Part shown: piece after piece, positions 38,236 to 50,980 of the stretch
Position numbering within the stretch: the stretch's first letter is position 1
How the letters are laid out: every line of letters begins with the position of its first letter
Program-made: the position numbers and the translations under genes
Assembly (NCBI GenBank): GCA_023634235.1
Contig: JAMKCF010000014.1
Span: forward strand, 2,741,501 to 2,805,500
Direction: 5' to 3'
DNA from: Pisaster brevispinus
Taxonomy: Eukaryota > Echinodermata > Asteroidea > Forcipulatida > Asteriidae
Length of the DNA: 64,000 nucleotides
Notes under the pieces: generated by a model
The model's database searches: none
The model's input: only the letters and a program-made list of their open reading frames with translations
Told to the model about the DNA's origin: nothing

Positions 38236-41200
38236 GCTGCCCGAAACACCACTGTATTACATGCCTACGTCATCGCCAGTGAGAAAATGCCGGCACAGAA
38301 AGGTCAAAAATAAAATTGTGGCTAAGATTGAGAATAACTCCCGATCTAAGCATGCTAGAGAGACAAAATTTGTACCTGACTCTTCTTTGGATATTCCTGC
38401 ATTCGAAAATGAAGTTTTTTGGGTCGATGCGGGCAAGCTTCATACCGGAAATGACCAGCAAGTGGGCCTGCTGCGAACGCTCCTTAAAAGCATCTCCAAT
38501 GGGATTTTTGTACACAGAGCTGTCAAAGAAACAAAGACAAAGTAAGGACGGTCAAATCACCCCAGAATAATACTGGATCTGTACAAGTTCTACACCATTG
38601 AAAGCTCGTTTCAAAGGGGTATCTCTTCCGTAATTTTTGTTAAGCTGAGGATTTTGTAGGCGAGCTGAGCGGGCTGGAAGTCAGGCTGCCCGAAACACCA
38701 CTGTATTACATGCCTACGTCATCGCCAGTGAGAAAATGTCGGCACAGAAATGTCCGAAATAAAATCTTGGCTTAGATAGAGAATAACTCCCGATCTAAGC
38801 ATGCTAGAGAGACAAAATTTGTACCTGACTCTTCTTTGTATATTTCTGCATTCGAAAATTAAGTTTTTTGGGTCGATGCGGGCAAGCTTCATACCGGAAA
38901 TGACCAGCAAGTGGGCCTGCTGCGAACGCTCCTTAAAAGCATCTCCAATGGGATTTTTGTACACAGAGCTGTCAAAGAAACAAAGACAAAGTAAGGACGG
39001 TCAAATCACCCCCAGAATAATAGTGGATCAGCACGAGTTTTACACCAATAGAAAGTTCGTATCAAGGACTATCTCCTCCGTAATATTTGCTTAGCTGAGG
39101 ATTTTGTAGGCGAGCTGAGCGGCCTGGAAGTAGAGCTGCCCGAAACACCACTGTAATACATGCCTACGTCATCGCCAGTGAGAAAATGCCGGCACAGAAA
39201 GGTCCGAAATAAAATCTTGGCTTAGATTGAGAATAACTCCCGATCTAAGCATGCTAAAGAGACAAAATTTGTACCTGACTCTTCCTTGGATATCCCTGCA
39301 TTCGAAAATTAAGTTTTTTGGGTCGATGCGGGCAAGCTTCATACCGGAAAAGACCAGCAAGTAGGCCTGCACCGAACGCTCCTGAAAAGCATATCCAATG
39401 GGATTTTTGTACACAGAGCTGTCAAAGAAACAAAGACAAAGTAAGGACGGTCAAATCACCCCCAGAATAATACTGGATCTGCACGAGTTCTACACCATGT
39501 GAAAGCTCGTCTCAAGGGCTATCTCTTACGTAATTTATGTTTAGCTGAGGATTTTGTAGGCGAGCTGAGCGGCCTGGAAGTAGGGCTGCCCGAAACACCA
39601 CTGTATTACATGCCTACGTCATCGCCAGTGAGAAAAAGCCGGCACAGAAATGTCCTAAATAAAATTGTGGCTAAGATTGAGGATACTTCCCGATCTAAGC
39701 ATGCTAGAGAGACAAAATTTGTACCTGCCTCTTCCTTGGATATCCCTGCCTCCGAAAATTAATTTTTTTGGGTCGAGGCGTGCAAGTTTCATACCGTAAA
39801 TGACCAACAAGTGGACTTGCTCCGAACGCTCCTCAAAAGCATCTCCAATGGGATTTTTGTACACAGAGCTGTCAAAGAAACAAAGATAAAGTAAGGACGG
39901 ACAAATCACCCCCAGAATAATACTGGATCTGTACAAGTTCTACACCATTGGAAAGCTCGTTTCAAATGGGTATCTCTTCCGTAATTTTTGTTAAGCTGAG
40001 GATTTTGTAGGCGAGCTGAGAGGCCTGGAAGTCAGGCTGCCCGAAACACCACTGTATTACATGCCTACGTCATCGCCAGTGAGAAAATGCCGGCACAAAA
40101 AGGTCCAAAATAAAATTGTGGCTAAGATTGAGAATAACTCCCGATCTAAGCATGCTAGAGAAACAAAATTTGTTTCTGACTCTTCCTTGGATATCCCTGC
40201 ATTCGAAAATTAAGTTTTTTGGGTCGATGCGGGCAAGTTTCATACCGGAAATGACCAGCAAGTGGGCCTGCTGCGAACGCTCCTTAAAAGCATCTCCAAT
40301 GGGATTTTTGTACACAGAGCTGTCAAAGAAACAAAGACAAAGTAAGGACGGTCAAATCACCCCCAGAATAATAGTGGATCAGCACGAGTTCTACACCAAT
40401 AGAAAGTTCGTATGAAGGGCTATCTCCTCCGTAATATTTGCTTAGCTGAGGATTTTGTAGGCGAGCTGAGCGGCCTGGAAGTAGAGCTGCCCGAAACACC
40501 ACTGTAATACATGCCTACGTCATCGCCAGTGAGAAAATGCCGGCACAGAAAGGTCCGAAATAAAATTTTGGCTTAGATTGAGAATAACTCCCGATCTAAG
40601 CATGCTAGAGAAACAAAATTTGTACCTGACTCTTCCTTGGATATCCCTGCATTCGAAAATGAAATTTTTTGAGTCGAGGCGGCAAGCTTCATACCGTAAA
40701 GGACCAGCAAGTGGGCCTGCTCCGAACGCTCCTCAAAAGCATCTCTAATGGGATTTTTGTACACAGAGCTGTCAAAGAAACAAAGACAAAGTAAGGACGG
40801 TCAAATCACCCCAAGAAAAATACTGGATCTGCACGAGTTTTACACCAATGGAAAGCTCGTATAAAGGGCTATCTCTTACGTATTTTATGTTTAGCTGAGG
40901 ATTATGTAAGCGAGCTGAGCGACCTGGAAGTAGGGCTGCCCGAAACTCCACTGTATTATATGCCTAAGTCATGACCAGTGAGAAAATGCCCGCACAGAAA
41001 GGTCCGAAATAAAATCGTGGATAAGATTGAGAATAACGCCCGATCTAAGCATGCTAGAGAGACAACATTTGTACCTGACTCTTCTTTGGATATCCCTGCA
41101 TTCGAAAATTAAGTTTTTTGGGTCGATGCGGGCAAGTTTCATACCGGAAATGACCAGCAAGTGGGCCTGCTGCGAACGCTCCTTAAAAGCATCTCCAATG

Positions 41201-44200
41201 GGATTTTTGTACACAGAGCTGTCAAAGAAACAAAGACAAAGTAAGGACGGTCAAATCACCCCCAGAATAATAGTGGATCAGCACGAGTTCTACACCAATA
41301 GAAAGTTCGTATGAAGGGCTATCTCCTCCGTAATTTTTGTTAAGCTGAGGATTTTGTAGTCGAGCTGAGCGGCCTGGAAGTCATGCTGCCCGAAACACCA
41401 CTGTATTACATGCCTACGTCATCGCCAGTGAGAAAATGCCGGCACAGAAAGGTCAAAAATAAAATTGTGGCTAAGATTGAGAATAACTCCCGATCTAAGC
41501 ATGCTAGAGAGACAAAATTTGTACCTGACTCTTCTTTGGATATTCCTGCATTCGAAAATGAAGTTTTTTGGGTCGATGCGGGCAAGCTTCATACCGGAAA
41601 TGACCAGCAAGTGGGCCTGCTGCGAACGCTCCTTAAAAGCATCTCCAATGGGATTTTTGTACACAGAGCTGTCAAAGAAACAAAGACAAAGTAAGGACGG
41701 TCAAATCACCCCAGAATAATACTGGATCTGTACAAGTTCTACACCATTGAAAGCTCGTTTCAAAGGGGTATCTCTTCCGTAATTTTTGTTAAGCTGAGGA
41801 TTTTGTAGGCGAGCTGAGCGGGCTGGAAGTCAGGCTGCCCGAAACACCACTGTATTACATGCCTACGTCATCGCCAGTGAGAAAATGCCGGCACAGAAAG
41901 GTCAAAAATAAAATTGTGGCTAAGATTGAGAATAACTCCCGATCTAAGCATGCTAGAGAGACAAAATTTGTACCTGACTCTTCTTTGGATATTCCTGCAT
42001 TCGAAAATGAAGTTTTTTGGGTCGATGCGGGCAAGCTTCATACCGGAAATGACCAGCAAGTGGGCCTGCTGCGAACGCTCCTTAAAAGCATCTCCAATGG
42101 GATTTTTGTACACAGAGCTGTCAAAGAAACAAAGACAAAGTAAGGACGGTCAAATCACCCCAGAATAATACTGGATCTGTACAAGTTCTACACCATTGAA
42201 AGCTCGTTTCAAAGGGGTATCTCTTCCGTAATTTTTGTTAAGCTGAGGATTTTGTAGGCGAGCTGAGCGGGCTGGAAGTCAGGCTGCCCGAAACACCACT
42301 GTATTACATGCCTACGTCATCGCCAGTGAGAAAATGTCGGCACAGAAATGTCCGAAATAAAATCTTGGCTTAGATAGAGAATAACTCCCGATCTAAGCAT
42401 GCTAGAGAGACAAAATTTGTACCTGACTCTTCTTTGTATATTTCTGCATTCGAAAATTAAGTTTTTTGGGTCGATGCGGGCAAGCTTCATACCGGAAATG
42501 ACCAGCAAGTGGGCCTGCTGCGAACGCTCCTTAAAAGCATCTCCAATGGGATTTTTGTACACAGAGCTGTCAAAGAAACAAAGACAAAGTAAGGACGGTC
42601 AAATCACCCCCAGAATAATAGTGGATCAGCACGAGTTTTACACCAATAGAAAGTTCGTATCAAGGACTATCTCCTCCGTAATATTTGCTTAGCTGAGGAT
42701 TTTGTAGGCGAGCTGAGCGGCCTGGAAGTAGAGCTGCCCGAAACACCACTGTAATACATGCCTACGTCATCGCCAGTGAGAAAATGCCGGCACAGAAAGG
42801 TCCGAAATAAAATCTTGGCTTAGATTGAGAATAACTCCCGATCTAAGCATGCTAGAGAGACAAAATTTGTACCTGACTCTTCCTTGGATATCCCTGCATT
42901 CGAAAATTAAGTTTTTTGGGTCGATGCGGGCAAGCTTCATACCGGAAAAGACCAGCAAGTAGGCCTGCACCGAACGCTCCTGAAAAGCATATCCAATGGG
43001 ATTTTTGTACACAGAGCTGTCAAAGAAACAAAGACAAAGTAAGGACGGTCAAATCACCCCCAGAATAATACTGGATCTGCACGAGTTCTACACCATGTGA
43101 AAGCTCGTCTCAAGGGCTATCTCTTACGTAATTTATGTTTAGCTGAGGATTTTGTAGGCGAGCTGAGCGGCCTGGAAGTAGGGCTGCCCGAAACACCACT
43201 GTATTACATGCCTACGTCATCGCCAGTGAGAAAAAGCCGGCACAGAAATGTCCTAAATAAAATTGTGGCTAAGATTGAGGATACTTCCCGATCTAAGCAT
43301 GCTAGAGAGACAAAATTTGTACCTGCCTCTTCCTTGGATATCCCTGCCTCCGAAAATTAATTTTTTTGGGTCGAGGCGTGCAAGTTTCATACCGTAAATG
43401 ACCAACAAGTGGACTTGCTCCGAACGCTCCTCAAAAGCATCTCCAATGGGATTTTTGTACACAGAGCTGTCAAAGAAACAAAGATAAAGTAAGGACGGAC
43501 AAATCACCCCCAGAATAATACTGGATCTGTACAAGTTCTACACCATTGGAAAGCTCGTTTCAAATGGGTATCTCTTCCGTAATTTTTGTTAAGCTGAGGA
43601 TTTTGTAGGCGAGCTGAGAGGCCTGGAAGTCAGGCTGCCCGAAACACCACTGTATTACATGCCTACGTCATCGCCAGTGAGAAAATGCCGGCACAAAAAG
43701 GTCCAAAATAAAATTGTGGCTAAGATTGAGAATAACTCCCGATCTAAGCATGCTAGAGAAACAAAATTTGTTTCTGACTCTTCCTTGGATATCCCTGCAT
43801 TCGAAAATTAAGTTTTTTGGGTCGATGCGGGCAAGTTTCATACCGGAAATGACCAGCAAGTGGGCCTGCTGCGAACGCTCCTTAAAAGCATCTCCAATGG
43901 GATTTTTGTACACAGAGCTGTCAAAGAAACAAAGACAAAGTAAGGACGGTCAAATCACCCCCAGAATAATAGTGGATCAGCACGAGTTCTACACCAATAG
44001 AAAGTTCGTATGAAGGGCTATCTCCTCCGTAATATTTGCTTAGCTGAGGATTTTGTAGGCGAGCTGAGCGGCCTGGAAGTAGAGCTGCCCGAAACACCAC
44101 TGTAATACATGCCTACGTCATCGCCAGTGAGAAAATGCCGGCACAGAAAGGTCCGAAATAAAATTTTGGCTTAGATTGAGAATAACTCCCGATCTAAGCA

Positions 44201-44704
44201 TGCTAGAGAAACAAAATTTGTACCTGACTCTTCCTTGGATATCCCTGCATTCGAAAATGAAATTTTTTGAGTCGAGGCGGCAAGCTTCATACCGTAAAGG
44301 ACCAGCAAGTGGGCCTGCTCCGAACGCTCCTCAAAAGCATCTCCAATGGGATTTTTGTACACAGAGCTGTCAAAGAAACAAAGACAAAGTAAGGACGGTC
44401 AAATCACCCCAAGAAAAATACTGGATCTGCACGAGTTTTACACCAATGGAAAGCTCGTATAAAGGGCTATCTCTTACGTATTTTATGTTTAGCTGAGGAT
44501 TATGTAAGCGAGCTGAGCGACCTGGAAGTAGGGCTGCCCGAAACTCCACTGTATTATATGCCTAAGTCATGACCAGTGAGAAAATGCCCGCACAGAAAGG
44601 TCCGAAATAAAATCGTGGATAAGATTGAGAATAACGCCCGATCTAAGCATGCTAGAGAGACAACATTTGTACCTGACTCTTCTTTGGATATCCCTGCATT
44701 CGAA
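38236..44704 (+). repeat. Octameric HOR, period 3598 bp, 1.8 copies
   Basis: Copy 1 spans 38236-41833 and copy 2 spans 41834-44704. The left edge is T at 38235 against G at 41833 (GTCATGCTG/GTCAGGCTG). The right edge is A at 41107 against T at 44705 (TTCGAAAA/TTCGAATA). I noticed two mismatches in about 2.87 kb of overlap: A at 39257 against G at 42855, and T at 40746 against C at 44344. The last monomer of copy 1 (from about 41374) also matches the first monomers of both copies, including the GTCATGCTGCC mark at 38231 and 41380, so the array here contains three near-identical monomers carrying GAAAATGAAG in place of GAAAATTAAG. No gene is seen. Confidence 0.92.
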
Positions 44705-47200
44705 TATTAAGGTTTTTGGGTCGAGGCGGGCAAGATTCAGACCGTAAATGACCAGCAAGTGGGCCTGCTGCGAACGCTTTTCAAAAGCATCTCTACTGGG
44801 ATTTTTGTACACAGAGCTGTCAAAGAAACAAAGACAAAGTAAGGACAATCAAATCACCCCAAGAAAAATACTGGATCTGCACGAGTTCTACACCAATGGA
44901 AAGCTCGTCTCAAGGGCTATCTCTTACGTAATTTATGTTTAGCTGAGGATTTTGTAGGCGAGCTGAGCGGCGTGGAAGTAGGGCTGCCCGAAACTCCACT
45001 GTATTACATGCCTACGTCATCACCAGTGAGAAAATGCCGGCACAGAAAGGTCCGAAATAAAATCGTGGCTAAGATTGAGAATAACTCCCGATCTAAGCAT
45101 GCTAGGGAGACAAAATTTGTACCTGACTCTTCCTTGGATATCCCTGCATTCGAAAATGAAGTTTTTTGGGTCGAGGCGGGCAAGCTTCAGACCGTAAATG
45201 ACCAGGAAGTGGGCCTGCGCCGAACGCTCCTCAAAAGCATCTCCAATGGGATGTTTGTACACAGAGCTGTCAAAGAAACAAAGACAAAGTAAGGACGGTC
45301 AAATCACCCCCAGAATAATACTGGATCAGCACGAGTTTTACACCAATAGAAAGTTCGTATCGAGGGCTATCTTCTCCGTAATTTTTGCTTAGCTGAGGAT
45401 TTTGTAGGCGAGCTGAGCGGCCTGGAAGTAGGGCTGCCCGAAACACCCCTGTAATACATGCCTACGTCATCGCCAGTGAGAAAATGCCGGCACAAAAAGG
45501 TCCAAAATAAAATTGTGGATAAGATTGAGAATAACTCCCGATCTAAGCATGCTAGAGAAACAAAATTTGTTTCTGACTCTTCCTTGGATATCCCTGCATT
45601 CGAAAATTAAGTTTTTTGGGTCGATGCGGGCAAGTTTCATACCGGAAATGACCAGCAAGTGGGCCTGCTGCGAACGCTCCTTAAAAGCATCTCCAATGGG
45701 ATTTTTGTACACAGAGCTGTCAAAGAAACAAAGACAAAGTAAGGACGGTCAAATCACCCCCAGAATAATAGTGGATCAGCACGAGTTCTACACCAACAGA
45801 AAGTTCGTATGAAGGGCTATCTCCTCCGTAATATTTGCTTAGCTGAGGATTTTGTAGGCGAGCTGAGCGGCCTGGAAGTAGAGCTGCCCGAAACACCACT
45901 GTAATACATGCCTACGTCATCGCCAGTGAGAAAATGCCGGCACAGAAAGGTCCGAAATAAAATCTTGGCTTAGATTGAGAATAACTCCCGATCTAAGCAT
46001 GCTAGAGAAACAAAATTTGTACCTGACTCTTCCTTGGATATCCCTGCATTCGAAAATGAAATTTTTTGAGTCGAGGCGGCAAGCTTCATACCGTAAAGGA
46101 CCAGCAAGTGGGCCTGCTCCGAACGCTCCTCAAAAGCATCTCCAATGGGATTTATGTACACAGAGCTGTCAAAGAAACAAAGACAAAGTAAGGACGGTCA
46201 AATCACCCCAAGAAAAATACTGGATCTGCACGAGTTTTACACCAATGGAAAGCTCGTATAAAGGGCTATCTCTTACGTATTTTATGTTTAGCTGAGGATT
46301 ATGTAAGCGGGCTGAGCGACCTGGAAGTAGGGCTGCCCGAAACTCCACTGTATTACATGCCTAAGTCATGACAAGTGAGAAAATGCCGGCACAGAAAGGT
46401 CCGAAATAAAATCGTGGCTAAGATTGAGAATAACGCCCGATCTAAGCATGCTAGAGAGACAAAATTTGTACCTGACACTTCTTTGGATATCCCCGCATTC
46501 GAATATTAAGGTTTTTGGGGTCGAGGCGGGCAAACTTCAGACCGTAAATGACCAGCAAGTGGGCCTGCTGCGAACGCTTTTCAAAAGCATCTCTACTGGG
46601 ATTTTTGTACACAGAGCTGTCAAAGAAACAAAGACAAAGTAAGGACGATCAAATCACCCCAAGAAAAATACTGGATCTGCACGAGTTCTACACCAATGGA
46701 AAGCTCGTCTCAAGGGCTATCTCTTACGTAATTTATGTTTAGCTGAGGATTTTGTAGGCGAGCTGAGCGGCGTGGAAGTAGGGCTGCCCGAAACTCCACT
46801 GTATTACATGCCTACGTCATCACCAGTGAGAAAATGCCGGCACAGAAAGGTCCGAAATAAAATCGTGGCTAAGATTGAGAATAACTCCCGATCTAAGCAT
46901 GCTAGATAGACAAAATTTGTACCTGACTCTTCCTTGGATATCCCTGCATTCGAATATTAAGATTTTTGGGTCGAGGCGGGCAAGCTTCAGACCGTAAATG
47001 ACCAGGAAGTGGGCCTGCGCCGAAAGCTCCTCAAAAGCATCTCCAATGGGATGTTTGTACACAGAGCTGTCAAAGAAACAAAGACAAAGTAAGGACGGTC
47101 AAATCACCCCCAGAATAATAGTGGATCAGCACGAGTTTTACACCAATACAAAGTTCGTATCGAGGGCTATCTTCTCCGTAATTTTTGCTTAGGTGAGGAT
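43670..47200 (+). repeat. Tetrameric HOR, period ~1799-1800 bp, two diverged copies
   Basis: Units from about 43623, 44073, 44522 and 44972 pair with units from about 45422, 45872, 46321 and 46772. Shared marks are AGGTCCAAAATAAAATTG with TTTGTTTCTGAC, GAAATTTTTTGAGTCGAGG with a missing base (CGGCAAGC), CTCGTATAAAGGGC, GATTATGTAAGCG/GCGGG, TCATGACCAGTG or TCATGACAAGTG, CGAATATTAAGG, CTCTACTGGG, GCGGCGTGGAAG and GGGATGTTTGTAC. Mismatches are frequent enough to see in every unit, so it is older than the 3598-bp duplication that it overlaps. No gene is seen. Confidence 0.8.
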
Positions 47201-48119
47201 TTTGTAGGCGAACTGAGCGGCCTGGAAGTAGGGCTGCCCGAAACACCATTGAATACATGCCTGCGTCATAGCCAGTGAGAAAATGCCGGCACAGAAAGGT
47301 CCGAAATAAAATATTGGTTTAGATTGAGAATAACTCCCGATCTAAGCATGCTAGAGAGACAAAATTTGTACCTGACTCTTCCTTGGATATCCCTGCATTC
47401 GAAAATGAAGTTTTTTGAGTCAAGGCGGCAAGCTTCATACCGTAAATGACCAGCAAGTGGGCCTGCTCCGAACGCTCCTCAAAAGCATATCCAATGGGAT
47501 TTTTGTACACAGAGCTGTCAAAAAAACAAAGACAAAGTAAGGACGGTCAAATCACCCCAAGAAAAATACTGGATCTGCACGAGTTTTACACCAATGGAAA
47601 GCTCGTATAAAGGGCTATCTCTTACGTATTTTATGTTTAGCTGAGGATTATGTAAGCGAGCTGAGCGACCTGGAAGTAGGGCTGTCCGAAACTCCACTGT
47701 ATTACATGCCTAAGTCATGACAAGTGAGAAAATGCCGGCACAGAAAGGTCCGAAATAAAATCGTGGCTAAGATTGAGAATAACTCCCGATCTAAGCATGC
47801 TAGAGAGACAAAATTTGTACCTAAATTTTCCTTGGATATCCTTGCATTCGAAAATCAAGTTTTTGGGGTCGAGGCGGGCAAGCTTCAGACCGTAAATGAC
47901 CAGCAAGTGGGCCTGCGCCGAACGCTCCTGAAAAGCATCTCCAATGAGATTTTTGTACACAGAGCTGTCAAAGAAACAAAGACAAAGTAAGGACGGTCAA
48001 ATCACCCCCAGAATAATAGTGGATCAGCACGAGTTTAACACCAATAGAAAGTTCGTATCGAGGGCTATCTCCTCCATAATTTATGTTTAGCTGAGGATTT
48101 CGTAGGCGAGCTAAGCGGC

Positions 48120-48533
48120 CTGGAAGTAGGGCTGCCCGAAACACCACTGTATTACATGCCAACGTCATCGCCAGTGAGAGAATGCCGGCACAGAAAGGTC
48201 CGAAATAAAATCTTGGCTTATATTGAGAATAACTCCCGATCTAAGCATGCTAGAGAAACAAAATTTGTACCTGACTCTTCCTTTGATATCCCTGCATTCG
48301 CAAATTAGGTTTTTTGGGTCAAGGCGGGCAAGCTTCATACCGTAAAGGACCAGCAAGTGGGACTGTTCCGAACGCTCCTCAAAAGCATCTCCAATGGGAT
48401 TCTTGTACACAGAGCTGTCAAAGAAACAAAGACAAAGTAAGGACGGTCAAATCACCCATAGAAAGCTCGTATCAAGAGCTATCTCCTCCGTATTTTTTGG
48501 TTAGCTGAGGATGTTGTAGGCGAGCTGAGCGGC
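48120..48533 (+). repeat. 414-bp monomer with a 36-bp internal deletion
   Basis: The unit reads ATCACCCATAGAAAGC at 48451-48466. Normal units have 36 more bases between ATCACCC and ATAGAAAGC, running from CCAGAATAATACTGG to TTCTACACCA. Both ends of the lost segment lie next to CACC, so a microhomology-mediated deletion is likely. The same junction recurs at 50901-50910, 54014-54023 and 57577-57586. The unit's spacing to the next is 414 instead of 450. Confidence 0.9.
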
Positions 48534-49028
48534 CTGAAAGTAGGGCTGCCCGAAACACCACTGTAATACATGCCTGCGTCATCGCCAGTGAGAAAATGCC
48601 GGCACAGAAAGGTCCGAAATGAAATCTTGGCTTAGATTGAGAATAACTCCCGATCTAAGCCTGCTAGAGAAACAAAATTTGTACCTGACTCTTCCTTTGA
48701 TATCCCTGCATTCGCAAATTAGGTTTTTTGGGTCAAGGCGGGAAAGCTTCATACCGTAAAGGACCAGCAAGTGGGCCTGCTCCGAACGCTCCTCAAAAGC
48801 ATCTCCAATGGGATTTTATTACACAGAGCTGTCAAAGAATCAAAGACAAAGTAAGGACGGTCAAATCACCCCCAGAATAATAGTGGATCAGCACGAGTTT
48901 TACACCAATAGAAAGTTCGTATCTTGGGCTATCTCCTCCGTAATTTTTGCTTAGCTGAGGATTTTGTAGGCGAGCTGAGCGGCCTGGAAGTAGGGTTGCC
49001 CGAAACACCACTGTATTACATGCCAACG

Positions 49029-49712
49029 TCATCGCCAGTGAGAAAATGCCGGCACAGATAGGTCCGAAATAAAATATTGGCTTAGATTGTAAATAACTCC
49101 CGATCTAAGCATGCTAGAGAAACAAAATTTGCACCTGACTCTTCTTTGGATATCCCTGCATTCGAAAATTAAGTTTTTTGGGTCGAGGCGGGCAAGCTTC
49201 ATACCGGAAATGACCAGCAAGTGGGACTGTTCCGAACGCTCCTCAAAAGCATCTCCAATTGGATTTTTGTACACAGAGTTGTCAAAGAAACAAAGACAAA
49301 GTAAGGACGGTCAAATCACCCCCAGAATAATAGTGGATCTGCACGAGTTCTACACCAATAGAAAGCTCGTCTCAATTCCTTGGATATCCCTGCATTCGAA
49401 AATTAAGTTTTTTGGGTCGAGGCGGGCAAGCATCATACCGGAATTGACCAGCAAGTGGGACTGTTCCGAACGCTCCTCAAAAGCATCTCCAATGGGATTC
49501 TTGTACACAGAGCTGTCAAAGAAACAAAGACAAAGTAAGGACGGTGAAATCACCCCAAGAAAAATACTGGATCTGCACGAGTTCTACACCAATGGAAAGC
49601 TCGTCTCAAGGGCTATCTCTTACGTAATTTATGTTTAGCTGAGGATTTTGTAGGCGAGCTGAGCGACCTGGAAGTAGGGCTGCCCGAAACTCCACTGTAT
49701 TACATGCCTACG
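49029..49712 (+). repeat. Composite unit: monomer joined to a partial monomer
   Basis: A monomer is cut at 49376, at GCTCGTCTCAA, and continues at 49377 with TTCCTTGGATATCC, a position about 217 bases earlier in the monomer. The second piece runs normally to the end, giving one TTGGATATCC-to-tail segment twice in a row. The spacing between successive unit anchors is therefore 684 instead of 450. The join happens to keep forward frame 2 open, producing a 175-codon reading frame at 49111-49638 in which the same stretch (MTSKWDCSERSSKASP) occurs twice. No long microhomology is evident at the join. I read it as a by-product of illegitimate recombination, not a gene. Confidence 0.88.
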
Positions 49713-50567
49713 TCATCACCAGTGAGAAAATGCCGGCACAGAAAGGTCCGAAATAGAATCGTGGCTAAGATTGAGAATAACTCCCGATCTAAGCATGCTA
49801 GAGAGACAAAATTTGTACCTAAATCTTCCTTGGATATCCTTGCATTCGAAAATCAAGTTTTTGGGGTCGAGGCGGGCAAGCTTCAGACCGTAAATGACCA
49901 GGAAGTGGGCCTGCGCCGAACGCTCCTGAAAAGCATCTCCAATGAGATTTTTGTACACAGAGCTGTCAAAGAAACAAAGACAAAGTAAGGACGGTCAAAT
50001 CACCCCCAGAATAATACTGGATCAGCACGAGTTTAACACCAATAGAAAGTTCGTATCGAGGGCTATCTCCTCCGTAATTTATGTTTAGCTGAGGATTTCG
50101 TAGGCGAGCTAAGCGGCCTGGAAGTAGGGCTGCCCGAAACACCACTGTATTACATGCCAACGTCATCGCCAGTGAGAAAATGCCGGCACAGAAAGGTCCG
50201 AAATAAAATCTTGGCTTAGATTGAGAATAACTCACGATCTAAGCATGCTAGAGAAACAAAATTTGTACCTGACTCTTCCTTTGATATCCCTGCATTCGCA
50301 AATTAGGTTTTTTGGGTCAAGGCGGGCAAGCTTCATACCGTAAAGGACCAGCAAGTGGGCCTGCTCCGAACGCTCCTCAAAAGCATGTCCAATGGGATTT
50401 TATTACACAGAGCTGTCAAAGAATCAAAGACAAAGTAAGGACGGTCAAATCACCCCCAGAAAAATACTGGATCAGCACGAGTTTTACACCAACAGAAAGT
50501 TCGTATCAAGGGCTATCTCCTCCGTAATTTTTGCTTAGCTGAGGATTTTGTAGGCGAGCTGAGCGGC

Positions 50568-50980
50568 CTGGAAGTAGGGCTGCCCGAAACACCACTGTAG
50601 TACATGCCAACGTCATCGCCAGTGAGAAAATGCCGGCACAGAAAGGTCCGAAATAAAATCTTGGCTTATATTGAGAATAACTCCCGATCTAAGCATGCTA
50701 GAGAAACAAAATGTGTACCTGACTCTTCCTTGGATATCCCTGCATTCGAAAATTAAGTTTTTTGGGTCGAGGCGGGCAAGCTTCATACCGGAAATGACCA
50801 GCAAGTGGGACTGTACCGAACGCTCCTCAAAAGCATCTCCAATGGGATTCTTGTACACAGAGCTGTCAAAGAAACAAAGACAAAGTAAGGACGGTCAAAT
50901 CACCCATAGAAAGCTCGTATCAAGAGCTATCTCCTCCGTATTTTTTGTTTAGCTGAGGACTTTGTAGGCGAGCTGAGCGA
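50568..50980 (+). repeat. 413-bp monomer with the same 36-bp deletion
   Basis: The junction CACCCATAGA lies at 50901-50910 and is base-for-base that of the unit from 48120, including the following GCTCGTATCAAGAGC variant. Sharing both the junction and a linked nearby substitution argues for one deletion event followed by copying, not two independent losses. The body of the unit differs from the first example (GAAAATGTGTACC at 50707, GTACCGAACGC at 50813), so the deletion has moved onto different monomer backgrounds or the bodies have since diverged. Confidence 0.88.

Noticed and set aside
49111..49638. The longest open frame (175 codons) as a gene
   Set aside because: It is created by a recombination join between two monomer pieces, contains the same segment twice, lacks a recognisable domain, and the same frame is broken in other units.
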